Positions 45,201-48,019 of a stretch of 64,000 nucleotides of DNA are shown here, piece by piece. The position numbers and the translations under genes were made by a program. The stretch is taken from contig NC_090022.1 of the NCBI RefSeq assembly GCF_037176765.1, positions 57,863,209 to 57,927,208 on the forward strand, given 5' to 3'. The notes beneath the pieces are model-generated. The model worked only from the letters and a program-made list of their open reading frames with translations. It ran no database searches and was not told the origin of the DNA. Each line of letters begins with the position of its first letter. Position 1 is the stretch's first letter. The stretch comes from Anolis sagrei. Taxonomy: Eukaryota > Chordata > Lepidosauria > Squamata > Anolidae.

Positions 45201-47400
45201 TTAGATGACAAATTAGTTATCTCTGTCTCTGTGTCCAAATCTTATCCTTAAATCTTACCGTGCTCCCTGTTGTCCTTCCATGTTCCACAGTGGATAGATA
45301 CTGTGTCTATCCGAACACATTTTCAGTGTTTTGCCATACTACAATATGTATTATCTATCCAGTTAATGCAAAGTTAGTAGCATACATTTTGGAGATTAGA
45401 TCTACTTCCTCAGATGCATGGAATGAAGTGCCTAGAAACAGATCTTTATAGGCAGATTGTGTGTGCCATAAAAATGCAAAACCAATGGACATGGTGATCA
45501 GTTTTAAGGATGTATTGTCAAAGGCTTTCATGGCCAGAATCACTGGTTGCTGTAAGGTTTTCAGGTTGTATGGCCATGTTCCAGAAGCATTTTCTCCTGG
45601 CGTTTCACCTGCATCTATGGCAGGCATCCTCAGAGGTTGTGAGTATCTCATAGATAATGAATGATAACCATATGAAATGTAGAGGGAGATATTGGGGTGT
45701 GTTGCAATGCTGGCTGGGAACTGGCAAAGAGATGTGATAAACTGGCCAAGAGGGCCCTCATGAGACTGGGATGTTTCCTGGTATTATAATATGTGTTGTG
45801 TGCCATCAGATCATTGTCTTTGTTCAATATGTTGTTGATAAACTGGATGTTGTGAATGTATGCCAATTCCACTGTTTCTCTTTCCAATCTTCCATGTAGT
45901 TTGTTGTTGTTATTTAAAGGGACAATTATTCTAAGGTCAGATATAGCATGACCTATGTGAAAATCAGGAAGTCTGATTTTTTTAAAAAATGTTCAAATAA
46001 TGGTTTTGACCTTGAAAGTCCTGCTTGGTTTGGTCCTGGTTATCTGAAAAAAAATGTATCTTCATGTACAAGCCAACATGAGTTTTAAGTTCAGCAGGAG
46101 AAATCTTTTGATCCAACCTCCTTCACAGGTGCGTTTGGTGAGGAGAACTTTTTTGTCCAGGCAGGCTTTCGGGTTTTATATAGATGTAGTGTGTGAGGCT
46201 CCCCAAATAACCCTGAAACACCAGATCCTAGCTTACCTTGAAAGCTAAGCAGGGTCATACCCAGTTAGTACTGGGATGGGAGGCCATTAATGAGTACCTG
46301 GTGCTGAAGGCTATGTGTCAGAGAAAGGAACTGACAAAACCGTATCTGAGTATTCCTTGTCTTTAAAAACCGTATGAAATTCTTGAGTCACCATACATTG
46401 ACAGGTGACCTGAAGTCACATACACACACCTGGTGTGTTTGAAGCGATGTGCTGTATTTTATTATTAAATCTGTTAATAGTAATTAAATGGGTTTTTAAT
46501 TGTTTAAGAGCCAGGGTTTTAATACCCCATTTTCAGAATGTCTTTCATTGTATTGTCGAAGGCTTTCATGGCTGCAATCACTAGGTTCTTGTGGGTTTTT
46601 TCGGGCTATAGAGCCATGTTCTAGAGGCATTTCTCCTGACGTTTCGCCTGCATCTATGGCAAGCATCCTCAGAGGTAGTGAGTGAGTACTACCTCTGAGT
46701 GAGTACTACCTCACTACCTCTGAGGATGCTTGCCATAGATGCAGGCGAAACATCAGGAGAAACGCCTCTAGAACATGGCTCTATAGCCCGAAAAAACCCA
46801 CAAGAACCTTATGTCTTTCATTGTTTTACATATGTAATTATTTAAACTGATTTTATTGTAATCTGTCTTGAGATTTTGTGATATAGGGTGAGGAGGAGAT
46901 ATTAAAGCCTCAGGACTGTTGAGGTCCTGTAAAATAAAATACACACACAGGTGTGATTCCTATTCTTAAAACTGACTCCAATATGTTAGGCATGTAGTCT
47001 GCTAACAGTTCTTCAAATATCCTTGAACACTTAATTACATTTAAATCCCATTAATTTAGTTACATTTAATTTAGATTTAAATTAAACTAAATAAGATTAA
47101 TTATTTAAGACTCTAGTTATTACAAAAAGCGTTTTATTTACCTTTCTAAACTACAGCATTTTGATGTTTTACTCTTACAGTATAATTCTTTTTTTCTTTT
47201 CCTTTCAAGCAAAAAAATCAGACATAAAGAAAACAAATGCCTACATGTGTCCACTCTACAAGACAAGTGAACGTAAAGGAACTCTTTCAACAACTGGGCA
47301 TTCTACAAATTTTGTCATTGCCTTAATGCTTTTAACTGATAAACCAGTCCAGCACTGGATTAAGAGAGGAGTTGCTCTGCTTTGCCAACTGGATGACTAA
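644..47400 (+). CDS. DNAH12: DNAH12, axonemal dynein heavy chain, 3' half of gene (30 exons)
   Basis: Inner-arm axonemal dynein heavy chain, an ATP-driven minus-end motor subunit of motile cilia and flagella. Thirty exons read in phase give 1,590 codons and TAA 47398-47400. Domain order in fragment residues: AAA4 end 1-65, linker and stalk coil 1 about 70-250, microtubule-binding domain about 251-371, stalk coil 2 about 372-460, AAA5 about 470-640, AAA6 region about 640-1140, C-terminal domain to the end. Landmarks are [78 protein letters not shown] and the terminal [10 protein letters not shown]. The 5' half (tail, linker, AAA1-3) lies upstream of the window. DNAH12 is preferred over the close paralogues DNAH7 and DNAH3 because the sequence resembles remembered DNAH12 and because ASB14 follows. 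No internal stop or frame break was seen. One intron is GC-AG. Confidence 0.95.
1358..1625. mobile_element. hAT-like nonautonomous DNA transposon fragment
   Basis: It begins caggggtcctcaaactttt, a hAT-type terminus, followed by GAGGGCCA. Its interior (tgcaaaaaacacat; attttaacaaatataaactt) reappears in reverse inside 39440-39660, showing one family. The far end is missing here. Confidence 0.7.
1713..1846 (+). CDS. DNAH12: DNAH12 exon, AAA4-stalk linker
   Basis: Acceptor tttttag, donor AAAG/gtatct, 134 nt, ends with two bases of an Arg codon. It starts [20 protein letters not shown] and continues [13 protein letters not shown], the helix-rich segment after AAA4. Confidence 0.93.
2521..2938 (+). 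mobile_element. Tigger/pogo-like MITE, both ends present
   Basis: The termini caggcagtccccaagtt and gggactgcccg are inverted repeats flanked by TA on each side, the Tc1/mariner-Tigger pattern. About 418 bp with no transposase, so nonautonomous. Confidence 0.8.
3119..3560. other. A-rich intron stretch
   Basis: Low-complexity A-rich sequence starting with ttatctttattgag, which looks like the reversed tail of a LINE, but no family could be fixed. Confidence 0.3.
3565..3727 (+). CDS. DNAH12: DNAH12 exon, base of stalk coil 1
   Basis: Acceptor gccacag, donor CAG/gtaagt, 163 nt. It encodes [14 protein letters not shown], conserved across dynein heavy chains, then the start of stalk coil 1 with [15 protein letters not shown]. 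Confidence 0.94.
4572..4652 (+). CDS. DNAH12: DNAH12 exon, stalk coil 1
   Basis: Acceptor gttttag, donor AAG/gtaaag, 81 nt, phase 0. It encodes 27 residues starting [19 protein letters not shown], a heptad-like coiled coil of the ascending stalk. Confidence 0.93.
5095..5211 (+). repeat. CR1/L2-like LINE 3' tail
   Basis: The phrase ccctgagtcccctttgaggt, then a gaatataaatg motif and an (AAAT)n run, is the typical 3' end of this squamate LINE group. Confidence 0.7.
5345..5745 (+). mobile_element. CR1/L2-like LINE reverse transcriptase fragment
   Basis: Translation gives [20 protein letters not shown] and, after frame shifts, SADDTQLYY: the RT palm segment with the ADD catalytic motif. The frame is broken and both ends are truncated, so it is a dead copy. 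It is followed by an A-rich block (5745-6000) resembling a reversed LINE tail. Confidence 0.8.
6139..6315 (+). CDS. DNAH12: DNAH12 exon, stalk coil 1, with a GC splice donor
   Basis: Acceptor ttccacag, 177 nt, phase 0. It encodes 59 residues of the ascending stalk including [20 protein letters not shown] and ending TLK. The next exon begins [14 protein letters not shown], so the join TLK/PAD fixes the donor as AAG/GCAAGT at 6315/6316. This is a GC-AG intron with an otherwise perfect donor match, the usual form of the GC class. Confidence 0.93.
6775..7586. other. Intron stretch with no recognised element
   Basis: Unique-looking intron sequence with open minus-strand frames but no recognisable domain. 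A short (ATA)n run lies at 6776-6790. Confidence 0.4.
7588..7652 (-). repeat. hAT-like MITE fragment
   Basis: The segment gagctgaagtccaaaacatc ending tgggaaccact matches one half of the palindromic hAT-type element seen at 35296. Confidence 0.6.
7849..7984. mobile_element. Palindromic hAT MITE
   Basis: It starts CAGTGGTTCTCAACTTGTGG and ends caggttgagaaccactt. The two arms are inverted copies around aactggctggg. Flanking 8-mers ttatataa and ctctataa agree at 6 of 8 positions, as expected for a hAT target duplication. Confidence 0.8.
8175..8310. mobile_element. Palindromic MITE (tctacactgccatataa family)
   Basis: Repeats of tacactgccatataa and inverted ggattatatgg segments make a fold-back structure about 135 bp long. 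This family also contributes the copies at 8503 and 38068. Confidence 0.65.
8326..8695 (+). repeat. tRNA-derived SINE interrupted by a MITE
   Basis: The head ggtttgagtgctagactaca and B-box-like aagagtttaaaacccc are followed by a SINE body to about 8497. The SINE tail (tgtcactatgaatcagaaac) resumes at about 8647. The gap is filled by the MITE at 8503-8645. Confidence 0.7.
8503..8645. mobile_element. MITE nested in a SINE
   Basis: The termini ccccttccacacagc and atgtggaaggggcccc-like are inverted, and the interior tccagttcaaaacagat matches the 38068 copy. It splits the surrounding SINE, so it inserted later. Confidence 0.7.
8735..8878 (+). repeat. CR1 LINE 3' end
   Basis: It contains ctggatggccatctgt, ggttggactggatggccc and ends with the octamer repeat attctatgattctatg, the diagnostic CR1 terminus. 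Confidence 0.85.
8932..9063 (+). CDS. DNAH12: DNAH12 exon, start of microtubule-binding domain
   Basis: Acceptor attttag, donor AAG/gtaaaa, 132 nt, phase 0, 44 residues. [20 protein letters not shown] marks the turn from coil 1 into the microtubule-binding domain. Confidence 0.94.
9650..10293 (-). mobile_element. CR1 LINE, endonuclease segment
   Basis: A 140-codon open frame (10267 to 9845, minus) reads [31 protein letters not shown] and [18 protein letters not shown], the C-terminal part of the CR1 apurinic-like endonuclease. The following linker to about 9650 (KGEKS-like) is frame-broken. Neither RT nor 3' end is attached. The long open frame suggests moderate age. Confidence 0.85.
10670..10880. 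mobile_element. Penelope-like palindrome with a CR1 core
   Basis: The left arm (10670-10763, minus sense) and right arm (10800-10879, plus sense) are inverted copies of the Penelope-like 3' terminal repeat (ggctttcatggccagaatca; catagatgcaggcgaaacgt). The 37-nt centre is CR1 endonuclease sequence like 10251-10292. Assignment to Penelope rests on remembered full-length squamate copies with a GIY-YIG domain, not seen here. Confidence 0.7.
11126..11215 (+). CDS. DNAH12: DNAH12 exon, microtubule-binding domain
   Basis: Acceptor ttttag, donor CCG/gtaaat, 90 nt, phase 0. It encodes [20 protein letters not shown] and ends KEYDKDNIP, the middle of the stalk-tip globule. Confidence 0.94.
11875..12015 (+). 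CDS. DNAH12: DNAH12 exon, end of microtubule-binding domain
   Basis: Acceptor acaaag, which has a weak pyrimidine tract, donor AAG/gtgcag, 141 nt, phase 0. It encodes [20 protein letters not shown] and then [20 protein letters not shown]. The acceptor is fixed by reading frame and by the conserved NIP/V join. Confidence 0.92.
12170..12310 (-). repeat. LINE 3' tail, CR1/L2-like
   Basis: The stretch caaccccctagggagcccaa followed by an A-rich run resembles the reversed 3' end of CR1/L2-like copies elsewhere in the window. Weak match. Confidence 0.4.
12655..12896 (+). CDS. DNAH12: DNAH12 exon, stalk coil 2
   Basis: Acceptor aatag, donor TCAAG/gtgaga, 242 nt. It starts [19 protein letters not shown] and runs through a charged coiled coil (descending stalk) to [12 protein letters not shown], the conserved coil 2 exit. 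Confidence 0.95.
13540..13695 (+). repeat. LINE 3' tail, CR1/L2-like
   Basis: A T-rich stretch ending ttgttaagctgccttgaatt, the usual pre-terminal phrase of these LINEs. Confidence 0.55.
13927..13953. repeat. (ATC)n microsatellite
   Basis: About nine tandem ATC triplets are visible. Confidence 0.9.
14250..15300 (+). mobile_element. DIRS-like retroelement fossil, pol region
   Basis: Short segments read [18 protein letters not shown], an RT motif typical of DIRS-type retroelements, and further on an RNase-H-like stretch ending [13 protein letters not shown]. The copy is heavily broken, lacks recognisable ends, and looks old. It lies within a DNAH12 intron. Confidence 0.65.
15534..15681 (+). 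CDS. DNAH12: DNAH12 exon, start of AAA5
   Basis: Acceptor ttttctcag, donor AAG/gtagta, 148 nt, completes the split Arg. It encodes [20 protein letters not shown], the conserved entry to AAA5. Confidence 0.95.
16085..16205 (+). repeat. SINE 3' segment
   Basis: It contains ctcacaccagaagcgatttg and ttaagtcgctcctgac followed by an A tail, a phrase I recall as a common squamate SINE end. Family name uncertain. Confidence 0.55.
16688..16833 (+). CDS. DNAH12: DNAH12 exon, AAA5
   Basis: Acceptor ttctgtag, donor TTG/gtaggt, 146 nt, ends within a Trp codon. It encodes [20 protein letters not shown] and [14 protein letters not shown], an AAA5 signature. Confidence 0.95.
16834..17900. other. Intron, no recognised element
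   Basis: AT-rich intron sequence with small open frames only. No RNA gene or repeat family was recognised. Confidence 0.4.
17905..17990 (-). repeat. tRNA-derived SINE head
   Basis: Read on the minus strand it carries a B-box-like gggttcaaatcc and a head cgtggtgctgtgatctgag, the tRNA-like part of the SINE also seen at 18590 and 32440. Confidence 0.6.
18179..18393 (+). CDS. DNAH12: DNAH12 exon, AAA5 core
   Basis: Acceptor gttttag, donor CAAG/gtacaa, 215 nt. It encodes [17 protein letters not shown], then [20 protein letters not shown] and [10 protein letters not shown]. The [11 protein letters not shown] motif is invariant in dynein AAA5. Confidence 0.96.
18590..18825 (-). repeat. tRNA-derived SINE
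   Basis: Body phrases caccctatggcaaccctaag-like, ttttcttggcaggatttgtt and catggccgagtgggggctct fit a squamate tRNA SINE in reverse. The head ends near gctgtccagcc. Confidence 0.7.
18791..18887. repeat. 97-nt block duplicated at 25956
   Basis: Identical in length to 25956-26052 with a single A/G difference and no indels. It spans the end of the SINE head and its flanking sequence. Confidence 0.9.
19255..19440 (+). repeat. CR1/L2-like LINE 3' end
   Basis: It contains gctgccttgagtcctcatgg and ggggtataaataaaataatg, then an ATA/TAA-rich tail. Confidence 0.75.
19754..19946 (+). CDS. DNAH12: DNAH12 exon, AAA5 end
   Basis: Acceptor aactctag, donor AGAG/gtaagt, 193 nt. It encodes [20 protein letters not shown] and [20 protein letters not shown], the AAA5 small-domain and AAA5-AAA6 linker motifs. 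Confidence 0.95.
20351..20640. mobile_element. Penelope-like head-to-head pair
   Basis: The left arm is in minus sense (tgtatggacatgttccagaa to cttcagaggttgtgaggt). The right arm in plus sense runs from about 20470 through cctctgaggatgcctgccgt to ccatgaaagccttcgacaac. Both carry the hammerhead-like core; the outer ends are unequal in length. Confidence 0.7.
20651..20844 (+). mobile_element. Penelope-like fragment, second subfamily
   Basis: It contains ccctggtcgttccacagata, cacctctgaggatgcttgcc, aggcgaaacgtcaggagaaa and cccgaaaaaacccacaagaa. It differs from the 20351 pair in the region after the core and matches the 46584 palindrome subtype. Confidence 0.7.
21508..21700 (+). CDS. DNAH12: DNAH12 exon, AAA5-AAA6 linker helices
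   Basis: Acceptor atttaag, donor CAA/gtaagc, 193 nt. It encodes [20 protein letters not shown] and [12 protein letters not shown], the conserved helical block after AAA5. Confidence 0.95.
21701..22260. other. Intron, no recognised element
   Basis: No repeat family or RNA gene was recognised in this part of the intron. Confidence 0.4.
22262..22765 (-). mobile_element. R4-like LINE 3' end
   Basis: On the minus strand a broken frame resembles the C-terminal end of R4-type LINEs as I remember it from lizards, with phrases equivalent to [10 protein letters not shown] and IRRYITQS, then an A/T tail. The name is from memory; the orientation and tail are visible. Confidence 0.55.
22860..23280 (-). 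repeat. CR1/L2-like LINE 3' end
   Basis: The left end cagtatttatataccgcctt with tggactcaaagcggtttaca is the reversed LINE terminus. The right part (aagaaggccctgtctctcgt) is its coding end. It interrupts a GT/TA-rich element that continues at 23281. Confidence 0.7.
23555..23602 (+). repeat. Inverted 46-nt copy of the R4-like end
   Basis: The stretch aaaaataccatctgcctgcg to ggtggaatcacaa is the reverse complement of 22723-22760, with a few differences. Confidence 0.75.
23604..23742 (+). repeat. tRNA-derived SINE, 3' half
   Basis: It contains catgcagtcatgctggccac, ctacggacaacgccggctct and ggacttaatgtcaggggaaa ending cctttacct, the tail of the SINE seen whole at 50565. Confidence 0.8.
23755..23830 (-). 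repeat. LINE 3' terminal scrap
   Basis: The reversed terminus (tatcctgctttttt, ggagactcaaagaggcttac) of a CR1/L2-like copy. Confidence 0.5.
23908..24080 (+). CDS. DNAH12: DNAH12 exon, AAA6 approach
   Basis: Acceptor ttctctag, donor CAG/gtaagc, 173 nt. It encodes [20 protein letters not shown] and [20 protein letters not shown], nearly invariant in axonemal dyneins. Confidence 0.95.
24390..24530 (+). CDS. DNAH12: DNAH12 exon, AAA6 approach
   Basis: Acceptor tttctacag, donor GAT/gtaaga, 141 nt. It encodes [20 protein letters not shown] and [15 protein letters not shown]. Confidence 0.95.
25066..25224 (+). CDS. DNAH12: DNAH12 exon, AAA6 region
   Basis: Acceptor aatatag, 159 nt. It encodes [20 protein letters not shown], then [20 protein letters not shown] and ends FKGLK. 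The donor TTAAA/gtacaa at 25224/25225 is chosen because it leaves two bases that the next exon completes as Lys. Open frame runs on to 25320 but loses dynein similarity. Confidence 0.88.
25386..25555 (-). repeat. CR1/L2-like LINE 3' end with (CAA)n tail
   Basis: A (CAA)n run, then ctttatttgtagaccatcct and agggactcaggatggtttcc, read on the minus strand as a LINE end with tail. Confidence 0.7.
25557..25645 (+). repeat. CR1 LINE 3' end
   Basis: It carries cttggcagagggttggactg and ends attctatgattcta, as at 8735. Confidence 0.8.
25956..26052. repeat. 97-nt block duplicated from 18791
   Basis: One mismatch to 18791-18887. The preceding sequence here (gacaactggcaggctctctc) is not SINE body, so only the SINE tip and its flank were copied. 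Confidence 0.9.
26810..26954 (+). CDS. DNAH12: DNAH12 exon, AAA6 region
   Basis: Acceptor tttctag, donor AAG/gtaaaa, 145 nt. It encodes [13 protein letters not shown] and [15 protein letters not shown], the conserved segment before AAA6. Confidence 0.94.
26985..27090. repeat. hAT-like terminus plus (GT)n
   Basis: It starts caggggttctcaaacttttt, a hAT-type end related to 1358, and runs into a (GT)n microsatellite at about 27056-27078. Confidence 0.6.
27430..27855 (+). repeat. CR1/L2-like LINE, last codons and 3' end
   Basis: It contains cagcctaggctatttggctg-like sequence, ctgcccaggccctgagatcc, tcatttggtgggaatgagaa, then the T-rich tail and gccattctgagtctctttt, with ataataat at the end. Confidence 0.75.
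28139..28289 (+). CDS. DNAH12: DNAH12 exon, AAA6
   Basis: Acceptor aaaacag, donor GGCTA/gtaagt, 151 nt. It encodes [20 protein letters not shown] and [15 protein letters not shown], the AAA6 degenerate P-loop region. Confidence 0.96.
28887..29140 (+). CDS. DNAH12: DNAH12 exon, AAA6 core
   Basis: Acceptor ttttcag, donor AAG/gtattt, 254 nt, ends phase 0. It encodes [40 protein letters not shown] and [12 protein letters not shown], classic AAA6 signatures. Confidence 0.97.
29935..30065 (+). repeat. LINE reverse transcriptase scrap
   Basis: Translation [20 protein letters not shown] resembles the RT motif LLDLSAAFDTVDH of CR1/L2-like LINEs. Short and isolated. Confidence 0.6.
30447..30587 (+). 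CDS. DNAH12: DNAH12 exon, AAA6 end
   Basis: Acceptor tgtttag, donor CTG/gtaatt, 141 nt, phase 0. It encodes [20 protein letters not shown] and [19 protein letters not shown]. Confidence 0.96.
30600..32435. other. Long intron part, mostly unrecognised
   Basis: Apart from G runs at 30697-30707 and 31924-31939, no repeat family or gene was recognised. Confidence 0.35.
32440..32610 (-). repeat. tRNA-derived SINE fragment
   Basis: Phrases tgtgctttcaagtcgtttca, gagaccctaaggcgacccta and ctgagagagtgtgacttgcc match the 18590 SINE body in reverse. Confidence 0.7.
33174..33311 (+). CDS. DNAH12: DNAH12 exon, start of C-terminal region
   Basis: Acceptor cttaaag, donor CAG/gtaaaa, 138 nt, phase 0. It encodes [20 protein letters not shown] and [20 protein letters not shown], one of the strongest dynein heavy-chain signatures. 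Confidence 0.97.
33312..34596. other. Intron, no recognised element
   Basis: AT-rich, apparently unique sequence; nothing recognised. Confidence 0.4.
34597..34830 (+). CDS. DNAH12: DNAH12 exon, C-terminal region
   Basis: Acceptor attccag, donor AAG/gtacta, 234 nt, phase 0. It encodes [20 protein letters not shown] and [20 protein letters not shown]. The [16 protein letters not shown] block is diagnostic of the dynein C-terminal region. Confidence 0.97.
35296..35440. mobile_element. Palindromic hAT MITE
   Basis: It starts cagtggttcccaacttttgg and ends ggttgggaactactg, with inverted arms around ccagtttgccagctc. Related to the copies at 7588 and 7849. Confidence 0.75.
35515..35713 (+). repeat. 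CR1 LINE 3' region
   Basis: It contains ggaggcttttaaacagaagc, tggatgaccatctatcaggg and ends aatgattccatgaat, a diverged octamer end. Confidence 0.75.
36100..36192 (+). repeat. BovB/RTE-like LINE, endonuclease start
   Basis: The segment ggtcagaggcgaaaggaaag with gaacatgaaatgtgagaagc resembles the N-terminal endonuclease region of BovB. It is separated from the BovB 3' end at 37020 by an opposite-strand LINE. Confidence 0.45.
36195..37010 (-). mobile_element. CR1/L2-like LINE, RT C-terminus and 3' end
   Basis: An (AAT)n(AAC)n tail lies at 36200-36246, then the reversed terminus ctttatttgtaccccgctac. An 80-codon minus frame (36962-36720) reads [20 protein letters not shown] and [20 protein letters not shown], the LINE ORF2 C-terminal segment. 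5'-truncated. Confidence 0.85.
37020..37310 (+). repeat. BovB/RTE-like LINE 3' end
   Basis: Phrases cacatcatgagaagatgtga, gaaaaagacaataattcttg, gtaggaaaagaggaagacca and gaggttgccataagtt match the BovB 3' end as remembered. Confidence 0.65.
37821..38009 (+). CDS. DNAH12: DNAH12 exon, C-terminal region
   Basis: Acceptor tttttag, donor AAG/gtaatg, 189 nt, phase 0. It encodes [20 protein letters not shown], then a Gly/Ser-rich variable loop, then ADDILSK. Confidence 0.95.
38068..38217. mobile_element. 150-bp MITE with TAA target duplication
   Basis: The termini gggcccttccaca and tgtggaaagggcc are inverted, and TAA lies at 38065-38067 and 38218-38220. A 3-bp TAA duplication is the PIF/Harbinger pattern. 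The family is very common in Anolis-like genomes. Confidence 0.8.
38741..39684. mobile_element. hAT nonautonomous element with 8-bp target duplication
   Basis: The ends CAGGGCTGTCC and GGACACCCCTG are inverted. Flanking 8-mers tagtaaag and cagtaaag agree at 7 of 8 positions. The GC-rich interior has a C run at 39305-39323 and open frames on both strands with no transposase features. The right third repeats, inverted, the 1358 element. Confidence 0.85.
39940..40075 (+). repeat. LINE 3' tail, CR1/L2-like
   Basis: T-rich stretch and ctgccttgagtctcataata. Confidence 0.55.
40166..40269 (+). CDS. DNAH12: DNAH12 exon, C-terminal domain
   Basis: Acceptor atttctag, donor ACAA/gtaagt, 104 nt. It encodes [20 protein letters not shown] and [14 protein letters not shown]. 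Confidence 0.95.
40501..40705 (+). CDS. DNAH12: DNAH12 exon, C-terminal domain
   Basis: Acceptor atatttag, donor CAG/gtaaag, 205 nt, ends phase 0. It encodes [19 protein letters not shown] and [20 protein letters not shown]. Confidence 0.96.
41203..41340 (+). CDS. DNAH12: DNAH12 exon, C-terminal domain
   Basis: Acceptor ttctaag, donor CAG/gtacaa, 138 nt, phase 0. It encodes [20 protein letters not shown] and [16 protein letters not shown], near-invariant in axonemal heavy chains. Confidence 0.97.
41766..41874 (+). repeat. 36-bp minisatellite, three units
   Basis: The unit tacagcttttgctggggggatccagtaccacagctc-like (shown only as positions: 41766-41801, 41802-41837, 41838-41874) is tandem. 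The third unit has one extra base. A further diverged unit follows the LINE at about 42262-42313. Confidence 0.85.
41880..42262 (+). mobile_element. CR1/L2-like LINE 3' end inserted in a minisatellite
   Basis: The coding end (gaatgccttaccggcagaca; gaaaggttaagacctggct) and terminus (ccgcattgagtcgcctgtct) are followed by an (AAAT)n tail. Minisatellite units lie on both sides. Confidence 0.75.
42314..43410. other. Intron, moderately GC-rich, unrecognised
   Basis: No family recognised. Open frames show no domain. Confidence 0.35.
43417..43508 (+). CDS. DNAH12: DNAH12 exon, C-terminal domain
   Basis: Acceptor gctcag, donor CACA/gtcagt, 92 nt, ends within a Gln codon. It encodes [19 protein letters not shown], the conserved GV.. 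GL.L.GARWD motif. Confidence 0.96.
44075..44902. mobile_element. Nonautonomous DNA transposon with GC-rich interior
   Basis: The ends ccatattttctggcata and tatgccagaaaatactg are inverted repeats next to TA, suggesting Tc1/mariner-like mobility. The interior holds two diverged tandem copies of a GC-rich block (around 44390-44480 and 44640-44700). Confidence 0.7.
45056..45123 (+). CDS. DNAH12: DNAH12 exon, C-terminal domain
   Basis: Acceptor ttgccag, donor CCGA/gtaagt, 68 nt. It encodes [20 protein letters not shown], the conserved penultimate segment. Confidence 0.96.
45511..45643 (-). mobile_element. Penelope-like fragment
   Basis: It runs tgtcaaaggctttcatggcc to catcctcagaggttgtgag in minus sense and contains a hammerhead-like core with a 6-bp stem. 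Confidence 0.7.
46203..46440 (+). repeat. 5S rRNA-derived SINE
   Basis: The head carries 5S rRNA gene landmarks: aaagctaagcagggtcata (A-box region), gttagtactgggatgggagg (C-box region) and tacctggtgctgaaggct (3' end). It is followed by a SINE body ending caggtgacctgaagtcacat and (CA)n. Diverged from true 5S, so a retroposon and not a functional gene. Confidence 0.8.
46548..46808. mobile_element. Near-perfect Penelope-like palindrome
   Basis: The left arm 46584-46682 and right arm 46710-46808 are inverted 99-nt copies with two mismatches, around a 27-nt spacer. A non-palindromic extension (attgtcgaaggctttcatgg) precedes the left arm. Each arm holds a hammerhead-like core. Confidence 0.85.
47210..47400 (+). 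CDS. DNAH12: DNAH12 terminal exon with stop
   Basis: Acceptor ctttcaag, 191 nt including TAA 47398-47400. It encodes [40 protein letters not shown] and the terminal VALLCQLDD. The ending matches the expected heavy-chain C terminus with no extension. Confidence 0.97.
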
Positions 47401-47555
47401 TTTTGTCAAGTTGGTAATCAAATAGTTTAAAAAACTGAATGTATAGATGTGTTCTGTTTCTCTCGTTTTTTTTTCTTAAGCAAACAGTTTTCTTGCAGAT
47501 GTTTATAGAGATTTTGTTTTGCATTTAATAAATGTTATTTCTTTGTAAAAATACT
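47401..47555 (+). terminator. DNAH12: DNAH12 3' UTR and poly(A) signal
   Basis: AATAAA lies at 47527-47532, about 127 nt past the stop, with T/GT-rich sequence just after it (ttatttctttgt). This is a short, plausible 3' UTR ending near 47550. The cleavage position is inferred. Confidence 0.7.
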
Positions 47556-47714
47556 GATGCATCTTTCTGTTCTTTGATAGTAAGATTCTAAAGTGTTATT
47601 ATGCATATAGCTCATATGAAGAGGTATTGATTTTGTTGAACTATTATTGTGTCGTCTTTTGTTTCTTGCTTCTTAAAAGGCAGGAAAGAAAGAGGAGATT
47701 TTTTTAGCATCACC

Positions 47715-47775
47715 ATAGAATCACAGAGTTAGAAAAGAACTCATGGGCCATCCAATCCTTTTTTCCACCAGACAA
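47715..47775 (-). repeat. CR1 LINE 3' terminal scrap
   Basis: Reads in reverse as a CR1 terminus: catagaatcacagagttaga, catgggccatccaatcc. Confidence 0.65.
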
Positions 47776-47789
47776 ATTTTTCAAAATCC

Positions 47790-47895
47790 AATCATCACAA
47801 GAACAGAAAGTGAGGTGAAATCTTCTGAAAAAGGGGCACAGACAGCAAAATTACCACCACATAGATGTTAACCCTTCCCTATGCTATCCAAACCT

Positions 47896-47927
<32 letters not shown>

Positions 47928-48015
47928 CAGATAGATAGGAGTTACACTTAAAATGTATCTGTTCTAAATAAATTCAACTTAAGAACAAACCTATTTGCAA
48001 ATTAGTGACTGCTTG
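47790..48015 (-). mobile_element. Tigger-like MITE, second copy
   Basis: Reverse copy of the 2521 element: gaacagaaagtgaggtgaaa, atgttaacccttccctatgc and taaattcaacttaagaacaa. It contains an expanded (GATA)n run at about 47896-47937. Confidence 0.75.
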
Positions 48016-48019
48016 AGTA

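Noticed and set aside
46203-46310. Functional 5S rRNA gene
   Set aside because: Several changes from 5S rRNA and an attached SINE body and tail show it is a retroposon.
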